DNA of 64,000 bases, from assembly GCA_013433145.1 (NCBI GenBank), contig CM024180.1, forward strand, positions 5,212,001-5,276,000. Direction: 5' to 3'. This document shows, one piece after another, positions 12,601-24,892 of the stretch. Origin of the DNA: Ascaris suum (lineage: Eukaryota > Nematoda > Chromadorea > Rhabditida > Ascarididae). A program made the translations under genes and the position numbers. How positions within the stretch are numbered: the stretch's first letter is position 1; each line of letters starts with the position of its first letter. The notes beneath the pieces are model-generated. The model saw only the letters and a list, made by a program, of their open reading frames with translations. It was not told where the DNA came from and did not search any database.

Positions 12601-15329
12601 TCGAAAGACGTCAGAATTTAATTCGATTTTACGAAAGATGTCAGAATTCATTGAATGATATGTTCATTATTTAACTGATACCTACTGATCATTTACTAAA
12701 TACTGACCTGACATTAATTAAAAAGAAAAAAGTATACGAACGGGTTGATAGTTGAAATTCATAGCTGAATGAATTTTACGAGAAAATATCAAAAATACTT
12801 TTATATTGGCTAAGCGTCAACAATTGATAAATTTGGGGTAACTGTTTATTACATTTAGATTTAGCTCTCTGAGTTGTACTGCAAGTAAGTAACTTGCTAT
12901 ATTTTATATTATATTTTTATCGGGATTGCCAACGTCATTATTGTTGCCGCGAAACTGTTTCTCTTACATATTAATGCTGTAAAAAAAGTATTTCTTTGAA
13001 TAGGCTATGCACTAAGATTGAAGAGGAAGGAATATGAGGAGTAAAGATGACTATACAGCCGATCAATCAGTTAGTTTATTTGTCGATTGTTTAATACAGT
13101 ATAGGAAATGAAAACGCTACGACGTTTAAATGTGCAGATTTGTTGTATGATAGCGTTAAGTTATCATGTTGTTAACTTATCATATCACCATAAGGTTGAT
13201 TTGGTTTCAGGCCTGATAACGCAGATATGCGTCTAACGGAAAAAGCGTATCGTGCAGGTGCTGTATCGGAGCATCGATATGCACGATTCTGCACAATGAG
13301 GAGGAAATTTGACGACGCAGTGGCTCTGCTCAAGTCAATAGAAATGCCTATAAGTAGGTGGATACAATCCCTCCCCCGATTTACAACAAAAAAAGGAGGC
13401 GGTAAAGGTCAGTCTCTTTCTATGTAGAGGTCGAGTTGCACTTCAGAAAAGGTTAAAAAGTGGTACCTGAGGAAATGCAGAGGGCGATCGCGATGTGGGT
13501 AGGCATATCAATTGACGTCATTGCTTTAGGTCGTTGGTTTTTTCCCCGAATTTAGTTTTATTTTTCACATTTGTAGCCAATATCCGCTATCTTTTCAGTG
13601 AGGAGGAAGAGGAAGAGAGGGGCACATTCTTGATTTTTAATACAAATTTTGATTTTATGATAGGCTTGTTCAGCTCACAAAGTAATGAGGAAAAATCGGG
13701 TCGTCCCATGTCTGAGTGGGATTTTGTTAGTTTCGAACTCCGCCGAACTCGTAGTGCTGTAATGACCCTTCTTATTCAACAAATCTCTATTAATTAAACA
13801 AATAAATCTTATTTCAGTATTAAATGCCTATGAGATGCTTCATCGTTTCGATATTTCTATGGAACAATTGGCAACTGCATTCCCAAATGAATTGAATAAA
13901 TTTGTTGGTGATGAGCAACTGGAATCGAGAATCAAAAATGAGGGTATCTATGCACAACAACATGAACGCCTTACTGCTAGGGTAAGTCCTCTTAATTTTC
14001 TGCCGTAAGTTAATAGTATTTCCGCCAACGTTAGAAGAGATAGAATTATGCGTTTATTTTTAAGTCGCCGTTTTATTTTCCACTCATTAGTTGCCAGCCT
14101 TCCTTTAGTGCATTTAATTCGAATTTTATGTTTTTAATAATTCATTTTAAACTGCATTGTGACAGCATAATGCTATTTCTTTGTATGTATCTCTTTGTGT
14201 ATATTTATTTAGTAGTTTCAATTCATAATTTAAGGCAGTTATCTAGATGGAACTTGATGAGCATAGTCAAAGTATACATCTTAAAATCTATGCTCCTTAT
14301 ACATATTTTCGTACCTCTTTGTCATTTCTTTTCGCTTCTGGGGTATTAGGGAATTTGCATATGCAGGTATTTTCGCAAACAGTCAAATGCGGAAAAGTCT
14401 TGTTTTCAAACAGAATGATTCGCCTGATGGTTGTAGTTTAACTACATCGTCCAAGAAAGAGCAGAGAGATTATTAAAATCCTTGAAGTTCGAGCTGATGG
14501 ATTCAGATGGAGGAAGTGCGTCGAGAATGTGCTACTCTGATACCAGAGAATACGGATTATTCGACAATGGACGGTCTATCTTTCGAGTGTAAAGAAAAAT
14601 TCGAGACGTGGAGACCGCAGAATCTCGCTGCAGCTTCAAGGCATCTTTTTCTCTGTTAATTCGGTAATACTCACGAAATAGTGATGACGTCTATGAGATG
14701 CCGCTTGTCCTAACTGCCTTGCAGGTAGAATGCGATTTCGCTCTTTTAAGAGCTCATGAACCTTCTTTCTTCCACTTCGGAATTTCTTCACTTTTTACCT
14801 TCCAAATAGATTGCACGATGACTTTGTATTCCCTGCGATCGATTTGAAACTTTACAATCCTCTTTTAAAGTGTCGGTTAGTTAAAATGAATGAAGTTTTT
14901 TTTTAGATTAGCTTCTAATAGTTACTAGTTCTAGCACGTGCCCAGCCATTGGCGCTATATGAATTGTGAATGCGGCTCTCACATCTGTCGAAATGCCCGC
15001 AAGAAAAGTTCCAGTGGCGCAATTCCCATGGCGCAACTGTCATAGCGCAATTATATGGCATGAAGGAATGTTTTATGCTATTTCCGTTATTAAGAACTGA
15101 CATGTGAACAAATTTAGGCATCGACTTCTGACCTGTGCGAATTTCTGCGAGCATTCGATATTCATTAAATTTCAAAAATCAGCCATTCTTTTATGCTCAT
15201 ATTTTAAGGAAACATTTCAGGATACCTGGTATAACCCCTGAGGCACTCTGCATTTTGTTACGGTATCTTAAAACCCCGACGAGATCATCAATGGCTGCAG
15301 CGTTTGATCGAGGAACAAATGTGTTGTGA
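6699..15329 (+). CDS. mtcu-2: MTO1 / MnmG (GidA) mitochondrial tRNA 5-carboxymethylaminomethyl-uridine synthesis protein
   Basis: FAD-dependent subunit that, with the GTPase MSS1/MnmE, modifies the wobble uridine of mitochondrial tRNAs. Exons: 6699-6906, 7262-7422, 7808-7927, 8724-8825, 9841-10029, 10461-10616, 11240-11507, 12412-12580, 13211-13407, 13818-13981, 14507-14640, 15221-15329. Phases are consistent throughout and give 658 residues, normal for the family. Seen: dinucleotide-binding GGGHAG (26-31); MSCNPS with Cys60 and RYCPS with Cys296, matching the two functional cysteines of bacterial MnmG; GPRYCPS signature (292-298); [17 protein letters not shown] signature (386-402); [14 protein letters not shown]; a C-terminal [14 protein letters not shown] stretch. 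The N-terminus is basic and hydroxyl-rich, as for mitochondrial import. The last intron (14641-15220) starts with GC, not GT; every nearby GT donor gives a stop. It follows let-268 on the same strand, as in C. elegans. Confidence 0.96.
10683..10732 (+). repeat. 25-bp tandem duplication containing two octamer (ATGCAAAT) motifs, mtcu-2 intron 6
   Basis: Two adjacent 25-base copies (10683-10707 and 10708-10732) differ at two positions. Each keeps ATGCAAAT, the POU-domain octamer. The duplication sits 67 bases into the intron. Function is unknown. Confidence 0.8.
12602..12661 (+). repeat. Imperfect 30-bp tandem duplication in mtcu-2 intron 8
   Basis: CGAAAGACGTCAGAATT at 12602 recurs with one change at 12632 (CGAAAGATGTCAGAATT). 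The second halves of the units have diverged. This is a simple local duplication with no evident function. Confidence 0.6.
14948..15052 (+). repeat. Cluster of GGCGC-centred motifs in the GC-AG intron of mtcu-2
   Basis: Within about 105 bases of the last mtcu-2 intron there are TTGGCGCTATATG (14949), AGTGGCGCAATTCC (15013) and TGGCGCAACTGTC followed by ATAGCGCAATT (15029-15052). The block is GC-richer than its flanks. Related copies occur elsewhere in the window (see findings). Confidence 0.55.
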
Positions 15330-17902
15330 TATTTCAAGTGGTGGTTGAATGGCTGCAAGATTTGAGCTGTGTCACTGAGCAAGTAGACCTGTCTATCCAA
15401 TAGCAAGGAGTCTTGCAGCGAAAAGGCGATTAAGCTTGCAATGTTTATTTAGCTCTTTCAATATCAGTGAAAGGCTTGCTTGAGTACGATTTCGAAGCCA
15501 TTACAACCACTCCTTTGCCTCCTTGATCTTGATGATGTAAAATAATCTCGCTTATTTATATCATTAAAACTTTGTTTATTCTTATCGTTTTTGAGTCAAC
15601 CAAATGATAATAATGAAATATTGACTCCTATTCTCTCTCAGTAAGCTCCTTAAACTACACCAAATATAAAGGAAATCGCAAATAGCAAAGATTCCAGGGT
15701 ACGCTAACAATGGAGCCTGGCAGATAGCGTTATAGATGGGTGAACATGCAAAATATGCAACAATCATAACAAAAGCTGGATGTGAGAGTGAAAGAAAATG
15801 TAATAGAACATCAAAATCTAACAGTGATCCATTAGTCGAGGTCCTTACTTTGTTGCTCGCTGCTAATTTATACAGTGTGATGTGCCATCTCCGTGATGGG
15901 TTTTGTGCTGCAACAATTCATTCAATGTTGTAGAATATGTCACAGCATCTCTTTAATGTGGAAATGGTCAGATTAGACAGGACAGAGTTGACGGACATTT
16001 GCACAATTGCATTTCAGTCGTTTCTTTACTAAGAGGCGGAGGGGAAGTGGGGAGGAGAATTTGGGAAATTCTATATATGGAAGGTGCAGATGTTATGACA
16101 CAATCAGAACACATATCGGTCTTTAACATCGAAAAACTGATGTTGTTCCGTATGGCATGACTTACCAACGGACAAAGCACATGAGTTGAAGTAACATAGT
16201 TCCACTTTTAGTCTGCATTATATCATTCAATTTAACATCCTTTTTGTTTTCTTTTATAGCAGTAATAACTTGCGAAAATCGCATACTACTGTAAATTGTT
16301 GAAGCATGAGATGAGATGTAGTGCGAAAGGTTAGTGGCGCAAATGTCGCGGCTAGAGAGTATAAATGTCCCAAACGAAGCAAGCAGTAACACTTGTCGAT
16401 TCTCTTGCTAACGTTCTACAAATTATGTCCGCAATGTTATTTTAAAACATATTTTGAGCCAATGAAAGTTGTCGATGAAATTTTTTTCAAAAGATCCCAC
16501 TAAAAACAAATTTTGGACCCCTTACAAATTAAAACGATTTTGAAGTGTCTTCTATGAGGCGCTCTATATCTCCTTACTGTAGAGTGTCGTATACTGTACA
16601 TTGTTACCGTAAGGCGCCGTAATACATACATAACTATGTTTATTGTTGTTTCGATTTTTTACAATTAACTGAAAGTTATCATCTTTTCGCATATTTTTGC
16701 ACAATGGAAACAATTGAAATGGAAATAAAAAGCCATCTTTCCACTTTTCATAAAATGGCATAAGCGAATTTCGAAAGAATAGCCACTGCAATGAACAGAG
16801 TAGATCAACGTTGAAAAATGTTCGCCATTTCTATTAGCATGAAAGTATATGTGATATCGATAAATTCTTAGCTCATATAGACTATCGGCTTAGGAAGCGC
16901 AATTTGAAGTGAATCCAGAAAGGAGCTGTGCCAGTTTTCCGGATGAAGACTGTCGTTATCCATCGCATTCCATGGAATGGGCCTCCAATAATATCCAAAA
17001 ACGTAGAAAGGACGATTTGAATCAGGATTGTTATTCAGCATTTAATTCATCGCTTGTATAAATGAATTGAAAATTTGAGTTCGGATATGCAAACATTGGT
17101 GTCATGTGTGAACATTTCTTGAGCATCGTCGATTCGGTGGTCGTTGTTTTCCCATCAATATGGGATCTTAACTGAAATCCTTCCTGTCGTATCGCAGATC
17201 GGGTTTTGCAATTCCATTTTTTTCATAAAATATCAACAGAGAATAACATAAAACCAGCACAGAACAAATTCCATTCAATACGAATAACAGTGCAATTGTA
17301 CTTCACTCGAAGGGACTGTAATATAACGGAAAACATGAATTCGCTTTGCCTCGTTTTACTCTCCAACCGAATGTAAATCACTCATCAGTAGGCGCATTTA
17401 AAGCAGACAAAATCGCCTGTGGTTCCTTAGTGGTCAACTTTTCGACTTCAAGAATATTACAGGAATTGTTCCGTCGCCTAAATCACGAGCATTAATTTTC
17501 ATTTACTGTTGAGTACAACTTCAGCATGAACTGCTTCATGAATGGAGACTTATAAAGGTGCCTATTTTAATCGAAGCAATATATCATGAGGTAATATAGA
17601 GTAGACAAAATAAGCACTTCAGAATCTCAAATATTCATTTATGAACCTCAAAAATTTTCCGAACCTCAAAAACTATTCATTTGCGAGAATTTATTGCCGT
17701 ATATCACTTATTTGTTCTTCATCTCGCTTGAAACACCCCACTCGTGCAATACATTTTTTAGTGCTGTCGTACTCTAATGGAAAGTACACGGATTTCAATC
17801 ATGTCTAACTTTTACAAATCCGGTCCCCTAGGCCAATTGGTCTGCACAGTTCCCATCTCATCCAAGTTCCATGTATGAATCTATTTCAGTTCATGGCGTG
17901 GT

Positions 17903-17918
17903 GGGGGGGGGGGGGGGG
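17903..17918 (+). repeat. Poly-G run (16 G)
   Basis: Uninterrupted run of G in non-coding DNA. Run length is prone to sequencing error and polymorphism. Confidence 0.9.
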
Positions 17919-18293
17919 TTCATTAAAAATCGTAGAGCAATTTCGAGCGTTTATCATGAATTATGGAGCAACTCTAAGCTCTATATGCCATCTTTTTAGA
18001 GGCATTGAATAAGGGAATCACATGAAAAGGACCTAGTGCATGAGTGATGCATCACTTAGGCTCATCGTGTGATTAAAACTCTCACCGATAACAACGATCA
18101 ACAAACGAACCAAGTACTGAGAATATCTCTATTAGATAGCAATGCTCAATAACGGTGACCGATTCATTTATTTAGTGGCAGTCAACCGAATTTCAAGCCA
18201 GCCGGTTACAACCGATCTGATTTCAAGTTTTCAAAATTAATTCGATTGTTCGGTTATCTTAAGCCGTAATGTTCCTGCAATTTCACATGGCCA

Positions 18294-18614
18294 ATGCCCG
18301 TCTCTCAACTATTTCAAAAATCTGTGACCCCTTCAAGTCTCCTGACTTCTCTGGCCTCATCCTTCTCCGATCCTCGACTCAGCCCGCTTTGTCCGCAAAT
18401 TTTTAAACACTCACACTTTGCGCCGAAGATTCCACAGAAGCAGTATCAAATCGGCTTTCGGCCGACACCCGGCTCAAAACTCGTAGGAGTGTGCCGCGCA
18501 AACGGGTCCTCGACAAGTCTGCACTCAGAGCCCTCAAAATTCAACGAACATTGGCGCCCACTGCCTTCGGATTTTAAACTAACACAACATTCTCAGAACC
18601 CTGCACAAATCTAG
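18294..18614 (+). other. Unassigned 106-codon open frame in a GC-richer island
   Basis: Opens with ATG and closes with TAG. By eye the segment is near half G+C while the flanks are clearly AT-rich, and the translation is rich in S, P, Q and L. No domain, signal peptide or membrane segment is recognised and no SL-type acceptor sits just upstream. It could be an orphan exon, a decayed mobile-element fragment, a regulatory GC island with a chance frame, or part of an extended 3' flank of the neighbouring minus-strand gene. I do not call it a gene. Confidence 0.2.
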
Positions 18615-19740
18615 CAAAACCAAATATTTCCACCTCCCCAATTTCGTAAAATGACAATAGCTGACTAAGAGGAAGGGGGAACTCGAGAAAATGGCAAAGA
18701 GGAGTGGAATGTGAGGGATGAGAAAGGGGAGGGAATCCATATTGCCTCTCCATCAATCATTAATCACGCTGCTCTCGTATATGGTACTCATGAATCACGT
18801 TGATAGCTGCATAAATAATGCTAATTTATTGAAAGCAAATCAAATCGATATTTAAACAAATCAATCGATGATGAATTAAAAACAACTCCACAATATTACC
18901 CTTCAAATGCTCAAATAAAATGAACCGCAAATGTAGTGAAGATCATCGATACCCATAATAATAACCGAATTTCACTCAACAACAAATATAACACATCCAT
19001 ATAACCAACATGATAAAATAGTGAGATAAACCCGATGGGAATAAAAAAAAGCAAACAATATAAGTGAGCAATAGCCTAACAATCGGCCACTGAAGGCAAT
19101 TAACACTCCAAATACTAATACACATAGCAACTATAAACAAATATAACGCTAACCAAATAAAACAAGTATTTATTAGAAAGCGAATGGGTAACAAAATAAC
19201 GAGTTTCGGAATCAACTCCCCTCTCCTCTCCCCTGTCGTTCTCATTTTATTCCTCCAAAATTCACAATAATGAATTGATTCCGATGTAATCTTCTAAAAA
19301 GAATAAAAAGTATTATTATTATGTTCATAATTCGCCATAATCATGCGTCCAACATTCAACGTACATCCTCTTATCCCCCCCCCCCTTTACACAAAGAAAA
19401 CCCTCGAATCCCTGCAAAATAAAAGCATTTTTCCAAGCGTCCCTCCCTCCATCTCTTTCCTTAAGTGTCCTCTTTTCAACGTTTCTATCATCCCACCCGT
19501 TCCAAAGTCTTTAGTTCAGAAAAGCGCAAACGGTCGAAAACGCATTCACGTACATCTCGAGATCACTTACAAAATATATCTTTACAATGCTTCTTCGTTG
19601 CCCGTATAAATAAAATCGTTAAATGATAAACAAGTCATAATAAACAACAAATAACGATTCGTTGATATGCCGCTCGTTGTGTCTGGTCCAGATTCCTTCG
19701 AATGTATTGCTTCCGCTTAGAATCGACAACCGTTCATCAA

Positions 19741-22377
19741 TTAGAAGAACGAGAAAGGTTTCTGCAGGAAATTCTCCAGTCCGTCAAGTGCCTCAAACTT
19801 CGGGAACTCAATAGTTGCTTTGCCAGAATCCTCCGTCATGAATGGATCGTTCGAAATTGGAGTAGATGTCATCGTTCTGCACCATTCATCGCCGGTGCTA
19901 CTGCAACGTTTACTTTTGCGCCAAACAACTAGACCGTCAAAGAGTACATAAAGAAATTATTATTTAAAATTTCAGGCATAATTTGTATAAATTCGTCTTT
20001 CTACTTTCTTTCAACCCATTCAGTAGTTCAGAACGCATCCCAATTTTCGGTGTTATGACTAACTCGAGATCTAGGAACGTTCAGCACAATTCCTCCCTCC
20101 CTCCTCTCGCCATAAAAAAACTTAAACATGGTTCAATCAAATAAATTAATCATTCTTCGAAGAGAAAGAACGACGTTCCGACAATTCCATTTCTCCTCTT
20201 AACCGCCCTCTCTTTCAAGTCCGCATTTAAAACAACAAACAACGTGGATGGAGTAAACTTAATGACTCAAACTTGAAGCAACCCAGAAAACTTGTACTTG
20301 ATTCCCAAACAGAGGCATCTGATAAGATTCCAGAACTGAATTACCTTTGCGTCAACAAACATAGTTCTTAGGTTCGAATTGTCGACTGCACTTTATGAAT
20401 ATAGCCGACATCATGTAAAGCTACGTAACATTGAAACCCGATCCGAATCACAACCAATTCAATTTATATTATATCTCAGCATGCAAAAAGCATCCCCTCC
20501 CATAAAATTAGTCATAACGACGCATAAAAGGGCCGATACTTACTCGGTATCAATGCTGTGCGTCGGTGAAGATGGCGGAGAAAGTTGCTCCAGGCAGCGT
20601 TCGATGTCGACTTTGGGCACCGGTTCATGAATGTAAGAGCAACGATCACCATACGGGCATGAACCCAAAAGACGATACTTCAGACATGGTGCGGTTCGAT
20701 AACGTGGATTATTGTACACCTTCTGAAACAGTGTTTCATTCAGAAACAACTTACAACTGATGATGAGAAAGAGTGCAATAACAGCTACTTCTGAACGAAT
20801 TTATGAATACAAAACCAGATACTTCTCTCTGGATAGCATTTATGAGCACTCGAACCGACTTCACTTATTTTTTTATTCACGTTAGAGGTACGGAAAACAT
20901 ACTACTTATGTGGGAAAAATCTGCACCTACAGATTCTAAAAGATGGGGACGGCAAGTATGTACGGTGCAGCATAAATGCATAACTAATAAGAACGAAGGA
21001 AGTGGCTATTGTACCGTAAAGTTGTAAAACCTCGTGAAACTTAAGGGTTATATCTCATGCAAGCATTGATTTGCCCAGTTAGAGAGTAAGAAAGTTCATG
21101 TAGAAGTTAACGAAAAACATCGTGAACTTAAACATCAAAAAACTTGAAAATATTTATTAATATTCGTGAATATTTTCAACTGCCACAAACTCACAACGGG
21201 CTCCGGTGGTAATTTTCTGAGATCTTCTTCGCCGTGCGCGAATTTGCATTTGTTGCCATAGTTGCAACGACCGGTATCTGTCCAGGCACGACACGGAATC
21301 GTCTTCAAATACAAGAATATATTCATGAAGCGGTTTTTTCCATAACTACCAACAAGCTACCTTATTCGATGAGATCGGATGTTTCCTCGATAAGCGAACA
21401 CTTCTTTTCCGAGGTTTGGGCAGTTTTCGAATATTTTAGCTGAGGGCACAAACCACAATAAAGCTGACCTTATGAATCAGTCTCAAAAAGCTTAATTCCA
21501 TGTACGGTTCAAGCAATCATACGAGACTTCTCGACATTTCACAACGAGACCCAATATCTCAAACTGATTTGACATGTCAACGAACCATAAATGCAAATGC
21601 AATAAAGAAGTTTTATCAGAGGTGCGAGCGACTGTTTCACACCTGCGACGGTAAATAAACAAGCATCGTTCTCATTTTGGATTCACTAAGACGGAGTCTC
21701 TATTTCTTGAAAAAACAACAAAATTTATCATTACATATCAAATTTTTATTTCAACTCACGTGTACGCATGCCAAACTTACCATAAAACCTCGCACCTCAA
21801 ACAAAATTCTCCCAACTCCCTCTCCTTCGGAGATGTAATTTTGGCCATTTAATAGAAGTGGAATTTGGCGGTCGTAGTGACAACACTTGCAAATTCCGTA
21901 TATCCCATAGCAATCCTTTGAAAATCACACTTCATTTTCCTTATCACAGCCAGACCTAGGTTTGTACCCAATCCAGTTCCCAACACGATTGGAAATAGAA
22001 CCCCGATTCCTGCTCTGCTGTACTTTTAAAGAGCAAATGGACCGGACTCCGTTCGGGTGGCCGCGAGTAAAATTTACACCTGTCTACATAGGCTCATAAA
22101 TCCTCATTACCTATCACGACATGCAAACAGGGGGAAACATGAATAAACTACAAATATGGGCGTGATCGAATGAAAAAAAAAAAGAATGCCGTTATGAGCA
22201 ACAAAAGATCACCTTATGGGTTTCAGCCTTTCGACGCATTTTTCTGTCCAACATAGAGCGTCGATTCGAGCTGATAATAGCAGGTATTATTGGAGGTGGA
22301 ATGGCAAGCAATGGCGTACTGCCATTTGGTGGATAAAACACGAACGGCATTTGTGGCCAACCCTTCGCCTCATACAT
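19741..22377 (-). CDS. Tandem CCCH (TIS11-like) zinc-finger protein
   Basis: Probably an RNA-binding regulator of mRNA stability or translation; tandem CCCH proteins of the TTP/TIS11, POS-1, OMA and MEX type bind 3' UTRs. Coding exons in transcript order: 22377-22213, 21302-21195, 20722-20544, 19900-19741. Phases are 0, 0, 2, giving 203 residues. Finger 1 is C59-x8-C68-x5-C74-x3-H78, preceded by HKTIPC; finger 2 is C104-x8-C113-x5-C119-x3-H123, preceded by RYRTAPC. The exon 3 frame meets a TAA, but a perfect gtaagt donor overlaps it and splicing to exon 4 stays in frame to its own TAA, so the longer form is preferred. The inter-finger spacer is 25 residues against 18 in TTP. N-terminus is proline-rich, C-terminus acidic. 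An acceptor (atttgcag) 38 bases before the ATG suggests SL trans-splicing. Ortholog identity is not determined. Confidence 0.85.
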
Positions 22378-22417
22378 CTCCGATATCTTTCCCACTTAAA
22401 TCCCTGAACCGTATTCT
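22378..22417 (-). promoter_or_regulatory. Probable trans-splice acceptor and 5' UTR of the CCCH gene
   Basis: On the minus strand the acceptor ttttgcag... ends at 22416, 38 bases before the ATG at 22377-22375. An in-frame TAA lies within this leader, which supports the ATG at 22377 as the start and not a GTG codon further upstream. Confidence 0.45.
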
Positions 22418-23925
22418 GCAAATTTTACGATTCGATTAAAAACACTAACTTGAGAAGCACTAAACGATCACCCTTTACAGTATATCACGAAATCATTTGT
22501 ACTTGAACTGTATTCTCCTCCGTCTTTACAATTTATAACTTTATGAAAATTTCGCAGTTTATGAAGTTCGCAACTCTTCAAGACGAAGGAATAATATCCA
22601 TGAAAAGCAGGTGCGGAGGTAAAAAAAACCAGGTAATATCCGAGGAAAATTAACCGAGGAACTACAGCAGATGAAATTCTCACGTTCGCTCCTAAAAGCG
22701 CTTCTGCATTTCAATATTCCTGAGGACCGACCGAACTCGGTATGCCAACACTGGGTGCAATTCTTACACGGGAAATCGAAAGAAATTTTATGTTTGGGGG
22801 AAGTAGGCCTAAAAATGTGCGAGCACCGTAACCGCTACGGTTACTGACCACACAGAAATAGCACTGAATTAATCATCGTATCGTGCATAAAGCGTGACGA
22901 GATATGCCCGCGACATTTCCGCCGTTCATGCGTTGTACTACAGCAGTCTTCTCCATTACCTAACGATAGTCAAGAAGCAGGGCAAAAGTATATATAAGTA
23001 CCAAAATGAAAGCTTTCCTGCCCACTATCAATTAATAAAAAGAAAGTGATATGAGGATAGAAATGGAAGAACAACAACTTCAAGTGGGCAAAACTTCCAC
23101 CAAAATAAAACAACCGCTCAATCGCTTATACAACACTAACACTGCTCGTTTGTTCTCCAAATCGGCGTAGCGTCGAGTGATTTGTTCTACAGAAATCTCT
23201 AGATGCTCTACAGAAACATCTTTGCAGCGCAATATCGCTTCAACTCGTAACAAGCGACGTTTCATGGCAAATAAATCTTATTTCAAGCTGATGCAGATCA
23301 AAATCATACAGGATTGTTGTCAGCAAAGAGAGAATGATGATTGATTATTATGATATGAAAACAATGACCAGCTTTACTAATCGTTCCTGACATTAATTAG
23401 GAACTATGAGTTAATCCGACTCAATTATCCACCAAAGTCAACAATTTTATAAGCACAATCTCAATTCAAAGTTTGCCTTCATATCGGATAAGGTGTACAA
23501 ATGATAAGCAATTTTTGACGCACAAATCTTTGAATATGCAAATAAATGCAGAAATAATGTAAGTTAAATATGGATATTGAATGTGTAATGATGAAATCAG
23601 TGATATTAGTTGGAGTGTGAGTCACAAAGTACATGTATTTCCCATCTTTTATGGTATTCACAGTAGATTAGAGAATAAACAACGAAAATATTGCATCAGT
23701 TGTTCAATATCCTTTCTCATCTCGTTGCAATAGGTTGATAAACGTTCCCATAAAGCGCACTGCTTCCGAAGTGCAGTTGGAACATTCAACTCAACAATAA
23801 TAAAAATTTCGCTAATGTATGATGCTTTATAGAATAGTTATACTTTAATCACGGTTTATTAAAGCATGATGCGGTGACGCAACCACGCCCAAAACCTCCC
23901 AGATAGGAATGACTTTATGACATCC

Positions 23926-23960
23926 GTCAGGGAAGACTTCAGGGAAGCTTCAGGGAAGAC
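23926..23960 (+). repeat. Short tandem repeat, three copies of a CAGGGAAG-centred unit
   Basis: CAGGGAAGACTT, CAGGGAAGCTT and CAGGGAAGACT follow one another without gaps. This is an 11-12 base unit in non-coding DNA. Confidence 0.7.
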
Positions 23961-24892
23961 TCGCAAGACAGGAAAATGAAAAAAAAATGGAAAATGTGGC
24001 AGCAGAAGTCAGGAAGTGACATTTTGAGTGGACTCGTCCGTTACCCACCCCCAACCCCCCAGTGCTCTTCTTTCATTCACTCCAAGATCTCAACTATCGT
24101 AAGTGGCACAACGCTTTCCATATTAATGTGATTGTTGACAATAAAAGGTGTTATGATGAGACTCTCAAATGGTACTCTTCTTTTCAGTGGTAATTTCACA
24201 ACAGACGTTACTTACTTACATAAAACGTTATAAAGCCTTTTTGTGATAATAGATATATTCGATAAATTTTGTGTTTTAAAAGGGGTAAACAATTTAACGC
24301 GGTGAAATATTGGAAAGTTTCTTAGCTGCAATAAATGGACGTGATGTGAACTATCAAACACGATAGATAAAACTTTTCGTTTTTTATTGAGCACATATTT
24401 TAAATCTCGATGCTGTCTCATTTCGCGGTTTGCATTTGAGAAAGGAGGTCGAGGGGGCTGTAATTTAACTTGTAAAGTGGAGACGTTTTATTATTACTGT
24501 TGTCGTACTTTAGTGATTGATTGGCAACTGAGTGAGCTTTCCAGAAATTTTCCAAATTTCCACTATATATTAACTGAAATAAATAATTTTTAACGGTTGG
24601 CACAAAAAAATTACATGAGATTTACAAATGAGGGAATACAAAAACTACTCATTAGAGAAATTACGATCGCACTTTTGTAAATAAGCTGATTACTTTACAC
24701 GTTAGTAATAAAGCCATAAGTAGTAAATAAATATACGAATAAATAAATCATCAATAAATATATCATGCAAATAATAAAAATTTTTCATGGCTTCATTATA
24801 CAGCATGAGTTCACTTCTATTCCCCTTAGTAATACTCATAGAACAACAGGCTCATATAATTAGATAAGGTGACGTATGTAATCATAACTACA

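Larger units (their letters stand above)
15330..19740. other. Gene-poor region between mtcu-2 and the CCCH zinc-finger gene
   Basis: Contains the mtcu-2 3' flank and the 3' flank of the minus-strand CCCH gene, so the two genes converge here. A 65-codon frame at 15736-15933 begins with ATG directly after an AG, but has no recognisable product. A TGGCGCAA motif is at 16332-16351, a G16 run at 17903-17918, a possible degenerate tRNA-like copy at 17760-17825, and a 106-codon GC-richer frame at 18294-18614. None is a supported gene. Confidence 0.45.

Noticed and set aside
20540..20546. TAA directly after exon 3 of the CCCH gene as the natural stop codon
   Set aside because: A perfect gtaagt donor overlaps it, and splicing to 19900 restores a 53-residue open end with matching phase.
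22378..22395. GTG at 22395 as start of the CCCH protein
   Set aside because: It is immediately preceded by an in-frame TAA and nuclear genes start with ATG. The ATG at 22377 is in frame and close to an acceptor.
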